A DNA stretch of 64,000 nucleotides from Aphanomyces cochlioides (GCA_019828595.1 JAHQRK010000002.1:2604001-2668000), one strand, 5' to 3'. Positions 34,165 to 44,678 are shown, counted from the stretch's first letter. Numbers and translations are program-made. Notes: generated from the sequence alone by a model not told the origin.

Positions 34165-35853
34165 GGCTTGTCTTGAAAGAAAAAAGGTTGCGCACCAGCA
34201 TGTAAAAACCATACTATGATAGTTTGTATGCAATACAAATTCCAAATATTGTGTGTATATGTGGTCAAGTTGAACTTTTCTATCAGCTCAATATTTCATT
34301 GGCTAAAATTGGAGTGACGCGCCATTCGTGGCGGTTCGGAGCGTGGTTCAGCGGTCCTCATGTCGATCGTAGTATACAAAAATCAAGTCAAGTGCTGGAG
34401 CTTGGAGATCGAGCCAGAGCAGCCACGATGTCTTAGTAATACTACATGCATACTATAGTACAAGTGTCTACATGATGGAGAAGACCGACCGAGGAGCTCA
34501 AGTGCCATGGCGGCGATGGCTGTATCAGACCTGGACGAGTTCATGAAGAAACGAAAGAGTTGAGATTACTCGCGGGATGAAAATGTATATCCCACGACGA
34601 GACATGCTGTGGGGAGAGAGACGCAAACGGTACCTTTGTGGAGCCACCAAGATTGACACCACGGAGCAAGACAACATTGCCATCGACGTCGTAGAAGTTG
34701 CCGTCACGGAGCTCCAAGTGGAATGGCGATGTTGCTTGGTTTCAAATGAGTCACAACCACGAGATGTGGAAGGTTGCAAGCGAGATCGTTGCGATTTGTG
34801 GTGAGCTTTGGATCTTGGATCTACTTGGCGGCTTAATCACCGCTCTGGTGTGATACAAAAGCGCTGCAATGATGGGATGCTTTTTGCCTGCTGTGGCCGA
34901 CGCAGCCAAATTCCAGGTACTGTGCCTCTGTCAATTGACATCCGGATAAAGATCGCAACGCTTCGCCGATGGTATGCATGGGTCACTGTCAAGTCGGTGG
35001 ACGTCCTCGTAGCAAGCGTCCCACGAGTTTGGTATTGCTTGAATGGCTACATGGGCTTCGAAGCAACTTTAGACATTCCTGGATGAACCTTGCTCCTTGG
35101 GTTTTACCAGCGATGCTCGAGGAGTTGTGCAGTGTTCTGTTTTTTGTCCAGGTCACACGAATTGAGATTGTTTGGCTCTGAATGCAAGACGACCTGGATT
35201 TTTGTTGTTCGAGCGGTCCTTGGAAGGTTTGGCTGAGCTGAAAGGCCACTAAATCTCACTTGGGCGTTACCAGTGTGGTGTTACTCGACACCAAGTCATT
35301 CCCGAGGAAACCGTCTTGAAACAGTCGTCTCGACACGACATTCCGATGCCAAAACACCGTCTTGTCGAGGCAACCAAGTCTTGATTGATCCAGCTCATGC
35401 TTGCCTTGAATGCGCGCCATGTTGGTCTGATCCAAAAGAACAATGGCGTGGGTCTCCACAGTGGCATTCCATGCCAAATATCGAAAGAGGCCGATCTTTC
35501 CACGGATTTTTGATACACCTGGGGTTTACAGTACATCGTACATATATAAAGTTCGATTTCATACAAATATCAAGTTTATATCCACGAGTTCGAGTAGGTA
35601 CGGCCCATGTTGAACCGAGTTTAAATCTTGATGTTTGTATTTGATACAAATATCAAGATCTTTCCTCCAGGTTGGTTGTGATCTTGGGGCCTGAAAGCGT
35701 TGAAGTTGGCCTCGAATTTTGACTTGGATTTCACTGCAGTTTTCGACTTGATTCGAGTATTTCAATACAGAAATCAAGTATAAAAGTGCGAGTTGCAAAA
35801 CTCAAAGATCCAACACAATTCTTTTTGCATCATATCCAAACGCGACGGTCCTC
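34165..35853. other. intergenic region with a glycosidase relic and repeated AT-rich words
   Basis: Apart from the GH5 fragment at 34541-34738 no gene is supported. The words ATACAAAAATCAAG (34374), ATACAAATATCAAG (35561, 35644), ATACAGAAATCAAG (35765) and the inverse CTTGATGTTTGTAT (35627-35640) lie here, and CATCCGGATAA at 34939. Between 34800 and 35250 I see nothing beyond short open frames. Confidence 0.45.
34541..34738 (-). pseudogene. relic of a glycoside hydrolase family 5 (endoglycoceramidase-like) gene
   Basis: A minus-strand frame of about 65 codons reads FHLELRDGNFYDVDGNVVLL followed by RGVNLGGSTKVPFASLSP, the hallmark opening of endoglycoceramidase-type GH5 enzymes (D-x-x-G-R-x-V-x-L-R-G-V-N-L-G-G-S-x-K-x-P), and then WDIHFHPASNLNSFV, which fits the next conserved segment. 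It stops at TGA 34543-34541, before any catalytic glutamate. No room remains for the missing 400 residues before the PX gene on the same strand, and no signal peptide or ATG is attached. It looks like a 5' fragment left by deletion or rearrangement. Confidence 0.6.
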
Positions 35854-37066
35854 ATGCTGCCTCCTCAAGTCAAGTTGGACTCGTTTGACCTGTATGGATT
35901 CAAGTGCCATGGACTCTTTGCACAGGAGGACTTGGACGCGAACACGGTCGTGTGGATTTGGGACAGAGCGACTGAACCGCTTGTCACGTTTACGCGAAAA
36001 GAAATTATGGACCATCCCGAGCGAGAAAAGCTCGTGAATTTCTCCTACATGGTCAATGACGACTGTTTCGCCTCGACAACGGAGCCAGAAGCAGATCCGT
36101 GCTGGTATTTTAATCACTCGTGCGACCCCAATTGCTGGTTTGAAGGCGACGATAAAATTGTCACGCGACGACCTGTCCTGAAAGGTGAACAGCTGTGTTA
36201 CGACTACGCTTGCACTGAAACTGAGGTACGTGGCATGTAGTACGAAACAAGCAGAAAATATGTTGTAGTCTTCGTTGCATTATGGCATGGAATGCCGCTG
36301 CGGTGCTGCCACTTGCCGAGGCCAACTGAAATTCACAGATTGGAGGAGCCGAGGATTCATCAAGAAGAATTTGGGCCATGTGACTGACTATATCATGCGC
36401 AAGCATGCTGAAAACGGGTACGACCCGACAGGGGTAGTTGAGAACCCGTAATCATTTACTCGTTTAGTTGGTATGACACTCGAATGGAGCTTCGATACAA
36501 ATCGAAAACTTCTATGGGTCTCTTCTGCCGCGAAGAATCTGACTGCAAGATTCTCAAAGGCGATATTGTCTTGATGTTTTCGGGGAAAATTATCCACAAG
36601 GATCACCTGCTAGAGCGCAATGCCATGACGCCGCGAGACTTTGAGATGTCACTGCAAGTACATAGAGATCTTTGGCAAATACCCGCTTGGAAGGTATGCC
36701 ACCCGCAAGGCATCTCTCAACTCATTACGTTGTCAACAGGAAACCGGCGACAAGTGCGAGACCAGTGACTATATCAACCACTCGTGCGATCCTTCCTGCG
36801 GAATGCTCGATTCCGTCACAGTCGTGGCCATTAGGGACCTCTACCCTGGCGAAGAAATTACGATTGACTACTGCATGGTCAATGACGGAAGCAACGACCA
36901 ACCGAGCGACAATTTCACATGCATGTGTGGCAGCGTGAACTGTCGCACTACCATCACAACCTTGGACTGGCAAATCCCAGAATTGCAAACCCGTTTGGGT
37001 CAATATTTTGCGCCATTTGTGAAGCGCCTCATCGATGACACACCCTTCTCTGACGTCAAGATGTAG
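35854..37066 (+). CDS. protein with two tandem SET domains (putative lysine methyltransferase)
   Basis: SET domains transfer methyl groups from SAM to lysines. Four exons (35854-36225, 36269-36417, 36468-36693, 36740-37066) give 357 residues. The first SET unit has GFKCHGLFAQEDLDANT, FNHSCDPNCWF, GEQLCYDYAC and a post-SET-like cysteine set ECRCGAATCRG. The second has SKTSMGLFCREESDCKILKG, YINHSCDPSCGM, YPGEEITIDYCMVND and CMCGSVNCR. The catalytic NHSCDPxC and Y/D-Y motifs are present in both copies. This small two-SET arrangement, without other domains, points to an internal duplication. Substrate unknown; a non-histone target is possible. ATACAGAAATCAAG followed by TATAAAAG lies about 75-90 bp upstream of the start. 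Confidence 0.85.
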
Positions 37067-37525
37067 CTGTGCGTTTTTGTTGTACAGCAGATGCCATTAG
37101 CGTACTAGAGTAACCAAAATGCCATATTAAGTCGTATCATCCTGTCAATGAACTCTCTTCATTCTTGTCCACATAAATGCCAGCTTGTACTTCAGACCCG
37201 AGAAGACTCAACATGCTCAATGCCATCGATTTCCTGCGCCGTGGATAACTCCAGGTCTCTCCAATCTGTGAAGATTGCTGAGGTGAATGGCTGGCCATGG
37301 TCGAATTTCATTTTGTACATTTCTATCACACAAATCAAAGATACAATCCTCAAAATGGGATTTATTGAATCTTATTGGGTAAAACACACACAACCTTTCA
37401 GGAAATACGCAAATACACGTAAAGTACACGGACCAATCACAACATGGGATTGCGAAAGCGCATTTTGGGCCGTGATGAAGGCATGCTGATGGAACCACCT
37501 TTCAAAGTTGACATGATTGAATAGA
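37067..37525. other. region upstream of the KDO transferase, first exon not located
   Basis: About 460 bp. An ATG near 37445 (MGLRKRILGRDEGMLMEPP) is a candidate for the first exon of the next gene, but the join to the exon at 37526 is not settled. Otherwise no gene is seen. Confidence 0.25.
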
Positions 37526-39225
37526 CTGCACTGCTGGAGCTCCAAGTATACCGTGCCGTATGGAACGTTTGTTGGCCTTTTGTGAGGTGGTTTGTTCGAG
37601 TGAAAGATCGCAGGCGATTCGTACCAGCACTGATTGCAAATGAACGCACTGGCGTCGCCACTTCCACAGGTAAATGGTCTTGTTCATTCACCTTGACTGC
37701 AACTGCGACTGGTTGTAGATAAATTCAGAGACCATCCGCATGGAATTGTGTGGATTCACGGGGCATCTGTGGGCGAATGCCTCAGTGCTTTGCCTCTCAT
37801 CAAGTTCCTCACTCATGAATCTGACCGACCAACCACACTGCCAACATACAATGTGCTTCTTACGACAACCACACCCTCCGCTCGTCAACTTCTAAACCGA
37901 CGGCTTCAATCTGTATGAACTCGGTCGATGTCCATCAATTCTAAAGCATGGACATGGATGTAGAACCCGAAAGCAATGTGCATCTTCGCACCTCTCGACC
38001 ATGCTACGTGTGTGAACCGCTTTTTGGATACGTGGCGCCCCGCGTAAGTTGAATATATTCTAATGATCATTCATATGCACTTTTAGGGCTGCGATCTGGA
38101 TCGAGTCCGAGATTTGGCCAAATCTTATCGCTGAAACCGCGTCGAGACAGGTTGGTTGGCTTAACTCTGGCTCGATATCGTCAATTTGCTTCAGGTTCCC
38201 ATGGCGATTCTCAATGGTCGCATGTCCATTCAGTCGTTCGATCGATGGAATTCCTGGTTCCTTAGACGGTTCGCCCAGTTCTTACTAAGTCAATTCCAGC
38301 TCGTGCTCTGCCAAAGCCCCGGGGTTGATTGACAGCACGTAGTGGAATGCTCACGGATACGCTCTAGGATTTGCGGCGATTTCAGTCTTTGGGCCAAGCA
38401 GACGCAAAATACTTGGGTGACTTAAAATTTGGTTTGATGTTCTCATGTCAATAGTGGAATGATTTCCTTCATGTAGTGGCGGATAAGGCTACCATCGATC
38501 AAGCAGATTTGTTCCAACTTCAGAATGCAGTTGGTTCTCGTGTCGTTTGGGTAGCTGCTAGTACCCACGAAGGAGAAGAGGACATCATGCTGGCCACCCA
38601 CGTCCAGCTACTTTCGTCGCATCTAAATGCGCTTCTCGTATTGATACCAAGACATCCGCATCGTGTCCCAACAATTATACGTGAATTGTCGGCACAGGTA
38701 TTAGTACTCTTATGAGCCCAGATTGTCAAGCTTTATTCAGTACCCTCACCTAAAGACTACCACGAGAACACAAGACCAAGTGCCTTCAGCAGACTCAAAT
38801 GTGTTTATCGTCGACACGATGGTTTTTTCCTCATCTTGCTCGAATTCACCGAGAAGTGATGTAGGGTGAAACCCAACTGTACTACGAAGCTGCTTCTGTT
38901 GTCTTTGTCGGAGGTACACGAAACTTTGATGAGGTATTCTAACCACGAATGGAAAGGATCCTTGGTGCCAATTGGGGGCCACAACATCTTAGAGCCACTT
39001 CGTTCAGGATGCACAGTCTTGCATGGTCCACACATGACCAATTTCACATCCGTCGTTCAAACGTTACAATCCCCCGACGTTGTCCAAGTCTCGTCAAGCT
39101 CACTGTTGTCAACCTTGAGAACATCCCTGGACCCTCCATCGCGCCCTTATGCCACAGGCAATCAAAGCTTAGCGCCAATCCAAGACGCCCTGTGGGCCAA
39201 CGTGACGCGTTTTCTCACAGGGTGA
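37526..39225 (+). CDS. KDO transferase (WaaA/KdtA family), eukaryotic gene with introns
   Basis: WaaA moves 3-deoxy-D-manno-octulosonic acid from CMP-KDO to a lipid A precursor; plants have a mitochondrial version. About nine exons join with 43-57 nt introns. Landmarks in order: VYRAVWNVCWPFVRWFVR (membrane-proximal helix), GIVWIHGASVGECLSAL with the catalytic Glu of the GASVGE loop, VLLTTTTPSA, CIFAPLDHATCVNRFLDTWR, IWIESEIWPNLI, ILNGRMSIQSFDRW, YLGDLKF, LIPRHPHRVP, and, after a 43-nt intron (38914-38956), VVFVGGSLVPIGGHNILEPL, then LHGPHMTNF. The splice at 38913/38957 exactly restores VGGSLVPIGGHN. The very 5' exon is missing (the first usable codon is about 37526, and TAG precedes it), so the start is partial. 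Rare outside bacteria and plants; acceptor in this organism unknown. Confidence 0.88.
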
Positions 39226-39255
39226 TTTATTCGATTTACAGGAATTAAGTTTTGA

Positions 39256-40792
39256 CTAATATGGGCGATAACGGTCCGACTTGGGGGGACCGCCACTGCC
39301 ACCTTGTTGCCCGCCCTGTCGTGAATAACCAGGGTAAGGACCGTAGCCACCAGACGGGTCGTCGTACGGGGGTTGGCCTTCAGGAGCAGATCCATCTGCA
39401 GGAGGAGGAGCGCCAGATGGGTCGTAGGGGTAACCACCACCATAGGCAGGATAGCCACCATAGCCACCATAAGGAGGAGCTGGAGCACCGTAGCCACCGC
39501 CGTAGCCACCGTAGCCACCATAGCCGCTACCGTAGCCACCGCCATAGCCACCGCCATAGCCACTAGCGCCACCATAGCCGCTACCATAACCACCACCATA
39601 ACCGCTTCCACCGGCACCGCCTCGGCCACCTCGACCACCACCATAGCCACTGCCGTAGCCACCACCGCCATAGCCGCCATAACTACCTCGGCCGCCACCA
39701 CGGCCACCACCATAACCACCACCGTAACCACCACGGTAGCCACCCATGTCGTAGCCGCGGCCGCCTCGGATTTCGCCTTTGGGTTCGGCTCGCTTGATTT
39801 CAACGACTTTGCCGTGGAGTTCGTGGCTCTTGCTAATGACTTCGGCGACAGCGCCTTCTTCTTCAAAGCTAACAAAGCCAAAACCGCGCGATCGTTGGGT
39901 GTCGCGGTCCATCATGACGACAGCATCAGTAATTTTGCCAAAGTCTTCAAAGTAGGACCGGAAATCTTCGTTCGTGACGGTGGGCGGAAGGCCCCCGACG
40001 AAAATCTTTTTTGATTCGATTGTGCGGCCACCGCCGCTTCGGCCATCACTAGAATAACTACAGATGAGTGAAGACGTTCTCCAAGCCAAGCCGCCGTCGT
40101 CTTGGAAAGAGAGGAAACATCAAGTGGTGTATTTGGTTCATAACTCTTCGACTGGTTCTCCTGACTGATCTCAACTCTCTTTCCTGCACTAAGCACGACG
40201 ACGACGACAATTCTGACATACAGCTAATGACGAACCTATATCCACTGCCACTAGTCGAAGGGCCACCTGATCGGCCACCAACCATACTATCACGCGGCAC
40301 GGCGCGCTTCACTTCGACGTTTCGGCCGTCCAAATTGTGTGTTTCATTCAAGACTCGATCCACAACTACAAAGCGTATATCACGGCTGCTGCTAACATAA
40401 AGCGAACCTGAAGGATCTTCAAACGTGACAAAGCCAAATCCTCGAGGTTGGCCTGAATACTTGTCTTTCATCAACGCTGCATCGGTCAAATTTCCATATT
40501 GGCTAAAATGTGCGCGGAGATTGTCTTCGGTGGTTTCCCAGCTAACACCACCAACAAAGATCTTGCCAGCGCCAGTCGTTGGGGCACCTCCACCATTGCT
40601 ACTGCTGCCATGTTGATGCGGTGGGTAACTTGCTCCATACGACGACGGATCTGCTTGGTATCCGTAACCACCGCCATGGCCATGATGGGACATTCCGTTC
40701 CCGGATTTGCTTAAATCGTGATGATCTTCTACATGGGCAGCGTGGTCCACTTCCTGGTGATGCTCATCTTGCTCGTATACGACGCCGTCCAT
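39256..40792 (-). CDS. RNA-binding protein with two RRMs and Gly/Tyr-rich tail (hnRNP A/B, Musashi or DAZAP1 type)
   Basis: Binds single-stranded RNA; members act in splicing, transport and translation. Three exons; start 40792 (MDGVVYEQDEHHQEVDHAAH). A His/Gly/Ser-rich leader precedes RRM1 with RNP2 KIFVGGVSW and RNP1 RGFGFVTFEDPS, split by a 43-nt intron inside the domain; RRM2 has KIFVGGLPPTVTNEDF and RGFGFVSFEEEG, followed by an RGG/GYGG tail (GYRGGYGGGYGGGRGGGRGS) and a Pro/Tyr-rich end. The second intron is about 180 nt, four times the usual size here, and separates the two RRMs. Two RRMs in a row with these RNP motifs are diagnostic. Confidence 0.92.
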
Positions 40793-40962
40793 GCTCTTTC
40801 TGCGGCGGAGACGAAGACTGGTCCGGTCCAATCAATTTCTATGTAGCCCTTAATTTTTTTATATTTTTACCGCCACAAGAATGGTCTCAATATAATAAAA
40901 TAAATATGATTTTATTGCGTACCGTATACTGCAGTCCAGTCCTTTCTGTTTTTAGTTTCTAC

Positions 40963-41044
40963 ATCCGGATAGTTTGCTTTATCCGGATAATGATGACAAT
41001 CTGGCATGGTTGGCATAATCCGGATAATGGCAGATTCCGGATAA
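40963..41044 (+). promoter_or_regulatory. cluster of four TCCGGATA words upstream of METTL26-like gene
   Basis: ATCCGGATAG (40963-40972), ATCCGGATAA (40981-40990), AATCCGGATAA (41018-41028) and TTCCGGATAA (41035-41044) occur within 82 bp ending 8 bp before the start codon at 41052. The same TCCGGATAA core is found before kinesin-5 and two carbonic anhydrase genes. The palindromic core suggests a dimeric factor; function is inferred. Confidence 0.5.
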
Positions 41045-41051
41045 AGTAAAG

Positions 41052-41678
41052 ATGCTCCATTATTGCAATGCTGCAGCCTGCAACCAAGATGTGATCCTCG
41101 ATACGCTCTTGCGCCTTCTAGCTAACCGCCCGACGCCTTGCCGTTGCTTGGAGATAGCGTCAGGAACGGGACAGCACGTGGTGCACTTCGCGAAAGCTCT
41201 GCCTGACGTCCACTTTCAGCCGTCTGAATGTGACGAGAGGTGCTTGACGAGCATTCAAGCGTATATTGCTGCTACAGGTGTCGAAAATGTGGACCCACCG
41301 CTGTATATTGACGTTATGATGCCGTTTGAAAAGTGGGGCCTTTTACCAGGAACGTACGACGTCTGCATCAATGTCAATATGGTCCATATTACCCCGTGGG
41401 AATGCTCTGAGGCCTTGTTTGAAAAGGTTGCGAAGTGCTTGGTGTCTCAAGGTATCCTCATCATGTATGGACCATTTGCAATCAACGGAGAAATCTTTCC
41501 CGACAGCAATGTTCGTTTTGACGCGTATCTCCGTCGATCGAATCCATCATGGGGGTATCGTGATATTCGAGATTTGGAAGCTTTAGCACTCAGGCATGGC
41601 ATGCGATTAGAAGAAACGCTTCCAGTTGCATCCAACAACTACATTCTGGTGTGGCATAAGATTTGCACAAGCGAGTAA
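41052..41678 (+). CDS. METTL26/DUF938-family SAM-dependent methyltransferase
   Basis: An intronless 208-residue class I methyltransferase-like protein. It shows the SAM-binding CLEIASGTGQHVVHFAKALP, then FQPSECDERCLTSIQAYI, VDPPLYIDV, INVNMVHITPWECSEALF, LIMYGPFAINGEIFPDSN and FDAYLRRSNPSWGYRDI, all hallmarks of the METTL26/UPF0585 family, and the usual length of about 200 residues. Substrate is not known for the family. It sits head to head with the RNA-binding protein gene with about 260 bp between starts. Confidence 0.93.
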   Translation: MLHYCNAAACNQDVILDTLLRLLANRPTPCRCLEIASGTGQHVVHFAKALPDVHFQPSECDERCLTSIQAYIAATGVENVDPPLYIDVMMPFEKWGLLPGTYDVCINVNMVHITPWECSEALFEKVAKCLVSQGILIMYGPFAINGEIFPDSNVRFDAYLRRSNPSWGYRDIRDLEALALRHGMRLEETLPVASNNYILVWHKICTSE

Positions 41679-42761
41679 AGCCTGTTAATACTAAAAGAGC
41701 TAAAATAGCCTCAAATTGTGCTTGATTGCTGGAAGCGGGAGTGTTCCCACATCGAGGAAATCGCCTACCTGTCCAACCTACTCCCGATCGCACAAAAAAG
41801 ATAGCAACTGAACTGCTCTCGAACCACTTGTGAGCTCCCACGACCAAGGATGACAGATACGTGAAAGCTTCCACTCGGCAACTGAAGCATGATGGCAAGC
41901 TCAGTCGTTTTTGCTTGGAGTAATACCTTGGACACTAACTAATCTGAAGCACAAGGCGTTGATCATTCAAGAAACCCTCGGCTTGGGTTGCAGATTATCA
42001 GTCATTTGCAATGCGTTGTGGTTGTGGACCATTGTTGAGATCATAGGCATTCATCGTTTCAGAGCTGTCGGTGCGGCTGGGCGTGAAATGCCTCGTACTG
42101 TCGGTGCATTGGGCTTCAGAATTTCAACGAAGTTGTGGTTGCATCAGATCCACGGCCCTTGCCGAAGAGATCGAACAATTGTTGGAAACTGACGACTGAG
42201 GTAAGACGAATTGGCAACAAGACAATAGTCCAAGCGTCGCGCACAGCCATATATCCAAGTGGTTGGTCATAGATACTGACTTCGATTGAGCTAAAGCCAC
42301 TGGAAAGGTTGACAAGTTGCGACATCGGTATCTAAACGGACACTCAGGCCGCTCCGTCATAGTGAGACACTCAGGTCACATCATCAAACCTTCCATGGAA
42401 CTGGGAGGATGCAAAGCCAACGATAGCGTTGTAAACATCAGAATGCGAAGCTAGTCGACGTCTGAACCAAATGCACTTTGCATCTTAACTCTGGCTTCAA
42501 CGCTGATCACTAGATTCCAGGGCGGCCCATGACGAATGCATGATAAGCCCAAGGATCCGAGGACGTGCAATGGATCTCAGGCGCCTCAGCGCCTGGTTGC
42601 AGAGCCTCAAGAACATAAAGAACGACTCGTTGGCTGGCGTTGGTGGTCGGCCTGGAAAGATCTCGTGTCTGGATAATTTCTCTGCCCTTTTATCCGGATG
42701 TCTGGAGTATAAAAACGCGCGACTTATCCAAAGATCTTTCAGTTTTGGATTTCCCATCAAG
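41679..42761. other. 1.1 kb region upstream of carbonic anhydrase 1, no gene supported
   Basis: Short open frames only. The last 75 bp holds the carbonic anhydrase promoter (separate entry). I see no repeat. Confidence 0.35.
42690..42718 (+). promoter_or_regulatory. carbonic anhydrase 1 promoter: TTATCCGGATG and TATA box
   Basis: TTATCCGGATG (42690-42700), a 5-nt spacer and AGTATAAAAACGC (42706-42718) lie about 45-70 nt upstream of the start codon. The second carbonic anhydrase has the same two words in the same order with an 8-nt spacer (49166-49197, minus strand). Confidence 0.6.
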
Positions 42762-43768
42762 ATGCTGAATCGACTTGTCCGTTCTGTGGTTGCGCCGCGC
42801 GTTCCAGGTACTCCTCGAAAATGAAGCCCAGAAGACTGAACTTGGCTTTCCCTAGTGCGTACGTTGGCTGGGTCTTCCAAAGCGCCAAAGGGACTCCACG
42901 ATTTGCTTCAACGCAACAAGAACTGGGCTAAGAAAGTCGCGACACAAGATCCGACGTACTTTTCCAAGCTTGAGCATCAACAAGCACCAGAAGTGCTCTG
43001 GATTGGTATAATCGATGGTATCGATGGACTGGAGAGTCAACCTTGTGGTAGGATGCTCCGACTCGCGTGTCCCTGCGAATCAAATCCTTGACTTGCCACC
43101 CGGTGAAGTGTTTGTCCACCGCAACATTGCCAATCAATTTGGTACACTATCACGTCCTTAGAGGCTCCTAATTTGACATGACATAGTGAGTACTGACTTG
43201 AATGCCCTCTCCGTGCTCGAATTCGCCGTCACGGTGCTTAAAGTGAAGCACATTATTGTTTGTAAGCTGCTTCTTGATGTCTAAGGTCTGATCACTTTTG
43301 GACAAGGTGGTCACTACGGGTGTGGTGGTGTGAATGCCGCCATGACTCAAAAGGAATTTGGCCTTGTCGACAACTGGCTTCGCAACATCAAGGATTTGTA
43401 CATCTCTAACTCGAACATCTTGGAACGTAAGCTGCTTCCATATCCAGTAATTACTCATAGCTCAAATACCCAGGCGTGTCCGAGCTCAAGGATCGTCAAG
43501 ATCTCCTCACTGAATTGAACGTCGCTAAGTCTGTCTACAATGTCTGCCACACTCGTATTGTGCAAAATGCGTGGCTCAAAGGCCAAGAACTCTACGTCCA
43601 CGGTTTGTGCTACCGGTACGTCCTTACACGTCGAGTTCTTCGCCTGACTTGGCTCTCCAAAGGTTGAAAGACGGTGTCATTCGCGATTTGGAGATCTGCA
43701 TTTCGGGCGAAGACCAAGTCGAAGCCATTTACCGCAAGATGTTGGAGAAGGAATTCCCTGAGAATTAG
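42762..43768 (+). CDS. beta-carbonic anhydrase (copy 1)
   Basis: Interconverts CO2 and bicarbonate. About seven exons with 40-50 nt introns. Start [15 protein letters not shown] is an Arg-rich presequence likely for mitochondria. After splicing, the zinc-binding [18 protein letters not shown] (with [12 protein letters not shown]) and [12 protein letters not shown] supply the Cys, Asp-Ser-Arg, His and Cys residues of an active site. The rest follows the family: [55 protein letters not shown] helix and [17 protein letters not shown], ending [10 protein letters not shown]. Both metal motifs are completed only by splicing. Two close paralogues lie at 48120 and 49458; copies 1 and 2 share the final 20 residues exactly. 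Confidence 0.92.
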
Positions 43769-43851
43769 TGCATTACACGTACTATTCATCAATGCATGTT
43801 TGACTCTATGCATTCTGTTTGATGGCATCAAAGAACTGTGATATTTCTACC

Positions 43852-44101
43852 ATGGCCGGCGATGCATTCCAAACTGACGAGGGCACTCAAACAAATCGCG
43901 AGAGGATCAACGAGGACCGCACATGGGCCCGCAAAGAAATAGAGCGCCCAAGAGAAAAGATGGGAAGAGCAAAAGGAAATTGACCAGTGGTATGCGTACA
44001 TGATCGGCAAAGGGGACCCACCGGTGAGAACCCACGCTCCAAAAGGCAAACACGGAGGAACGAAGCCGAGTAAGAAGAGCAGTAAATCTCGTAAGCTGTA
44101 G
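43852..44101 (+). pseudogene. possible broken small basic protein gene
   Basis: ATG 43852 opens MAGDAFQTDEGTQTNRERIN and continues to WARKEIERPREKMG. A different frame then reads EKRWEEQKEIDQWYAYMIGK and GKHGGTKPSKKSSKSRKL to a stop at 44099-44101. Joining them needs a one-base shift near 43955, or an intron whose donor is not obvious. It could be a damaged gene or a small two-exon gene. No family is recognised; the Lys/Ser-rich end resembles nuclear localisation sequences. Confidence 0.3.
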
Positions 44102-44204
44102 AGATGACTCCAGACGTTCCTTGCTCGACAGGTTTCAATCTTCCAAGACCCGGAGAGAGACTTTGTCCACGTAGGAGATATGCAACTTCATTTCCAATCC
44201 AAGG

Positions 44205-44678
44205 CTATTCCTTGAGAGCCACTGGGGATGCGCAAGTTCGTTTAGACTTGGATTCGCCTTCCATGATCGAGCGACAAGAGCAGAGTGAATTGCCATCCTT
44301 TCGTTGCTTGTATCTATTCCACTTCGGTGTTCGCTTTCCCAGACGTCCCGACTGATCCTGAGGGTGTTTGGATATTCCAGTCGTCCATTTGATCCATTCG
44401 TTGGGTAAGAGCAAGTTGCCGCTGCGTGTGAATTGAAGAGCCTGTGGTGGGCATGCCAGTCGAGTCGATGCACGTGACAATCTGCCGATAACGATGTCGA
44501 TCGTGACAAGTCCGTCGTGAACGCATGCTTCAAGTTGTACCGCCAACCGCACTCTGTCCGTCCATGTCTGCTTTGTAACCAATGTCCGTTGAGGACTGAT
44601 CGGTACGACAATCAGTGACGACTTCAACTCTGCAACCACGAGGCCAATCGACACGACGATTGGAAGAGGGTTCTTCAT
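44205..44678 (-). CDS. possible secreted protein, unrecognised
   Basis: A minus-strand frame of 157 codons starts MKNPLPIVVSIGLVVAELKS, which resembles a signal peptide, and is otherwise unrecognised, with a basic, Ser-rich C-terminal half (GRLGKRTPKWNRYKQRKDGN). It could be chance; the only supports are the signal-like start and its length in a region that otherwise lacks genes. Confidence 0.25.
   Translation of the reverse strand: MKNPLPIVVSIGLVVAELKSSLIVVPISPQRTLVTKQTWTDRVRLAVQLEACVHDGLVTIDIVIGRLSRASTRLACPPQALQFTRSGNLLLPNEWIKWTTGISKHPQDQSGRLGKRTPKWNRYKQRKDGNSLCSCRSIMEGESKSKRTCASPVALKE

Noticed and set aside
38914..38956. Frameshift in the KDO transferase
   Set aside because: Reading straight on gives a stop after NFDEVF, but removing a 43-nt GT-AG intron restores the family motif exactly, so the gene is intact here.
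39252..39260. Bacterial contamination as source of the KDO transferase
   Set aside because: The gene has many introns of the same size as its eukaryotic neighbours and sits between typical nuclear genes.
39480..39760. CRISPR-like regular repeats
   Set aside because: The regular spacing is the GGY codon repeat of a Gly/Tyr-rich coding region, not repeat-spacer units.
39373..40014. 213-codon Ala/Thr/Ile-rich ORF on the plus strand
   Set aside because: It is the reverse reading of the Gly/Tyr repeat tail of the RRM protein.
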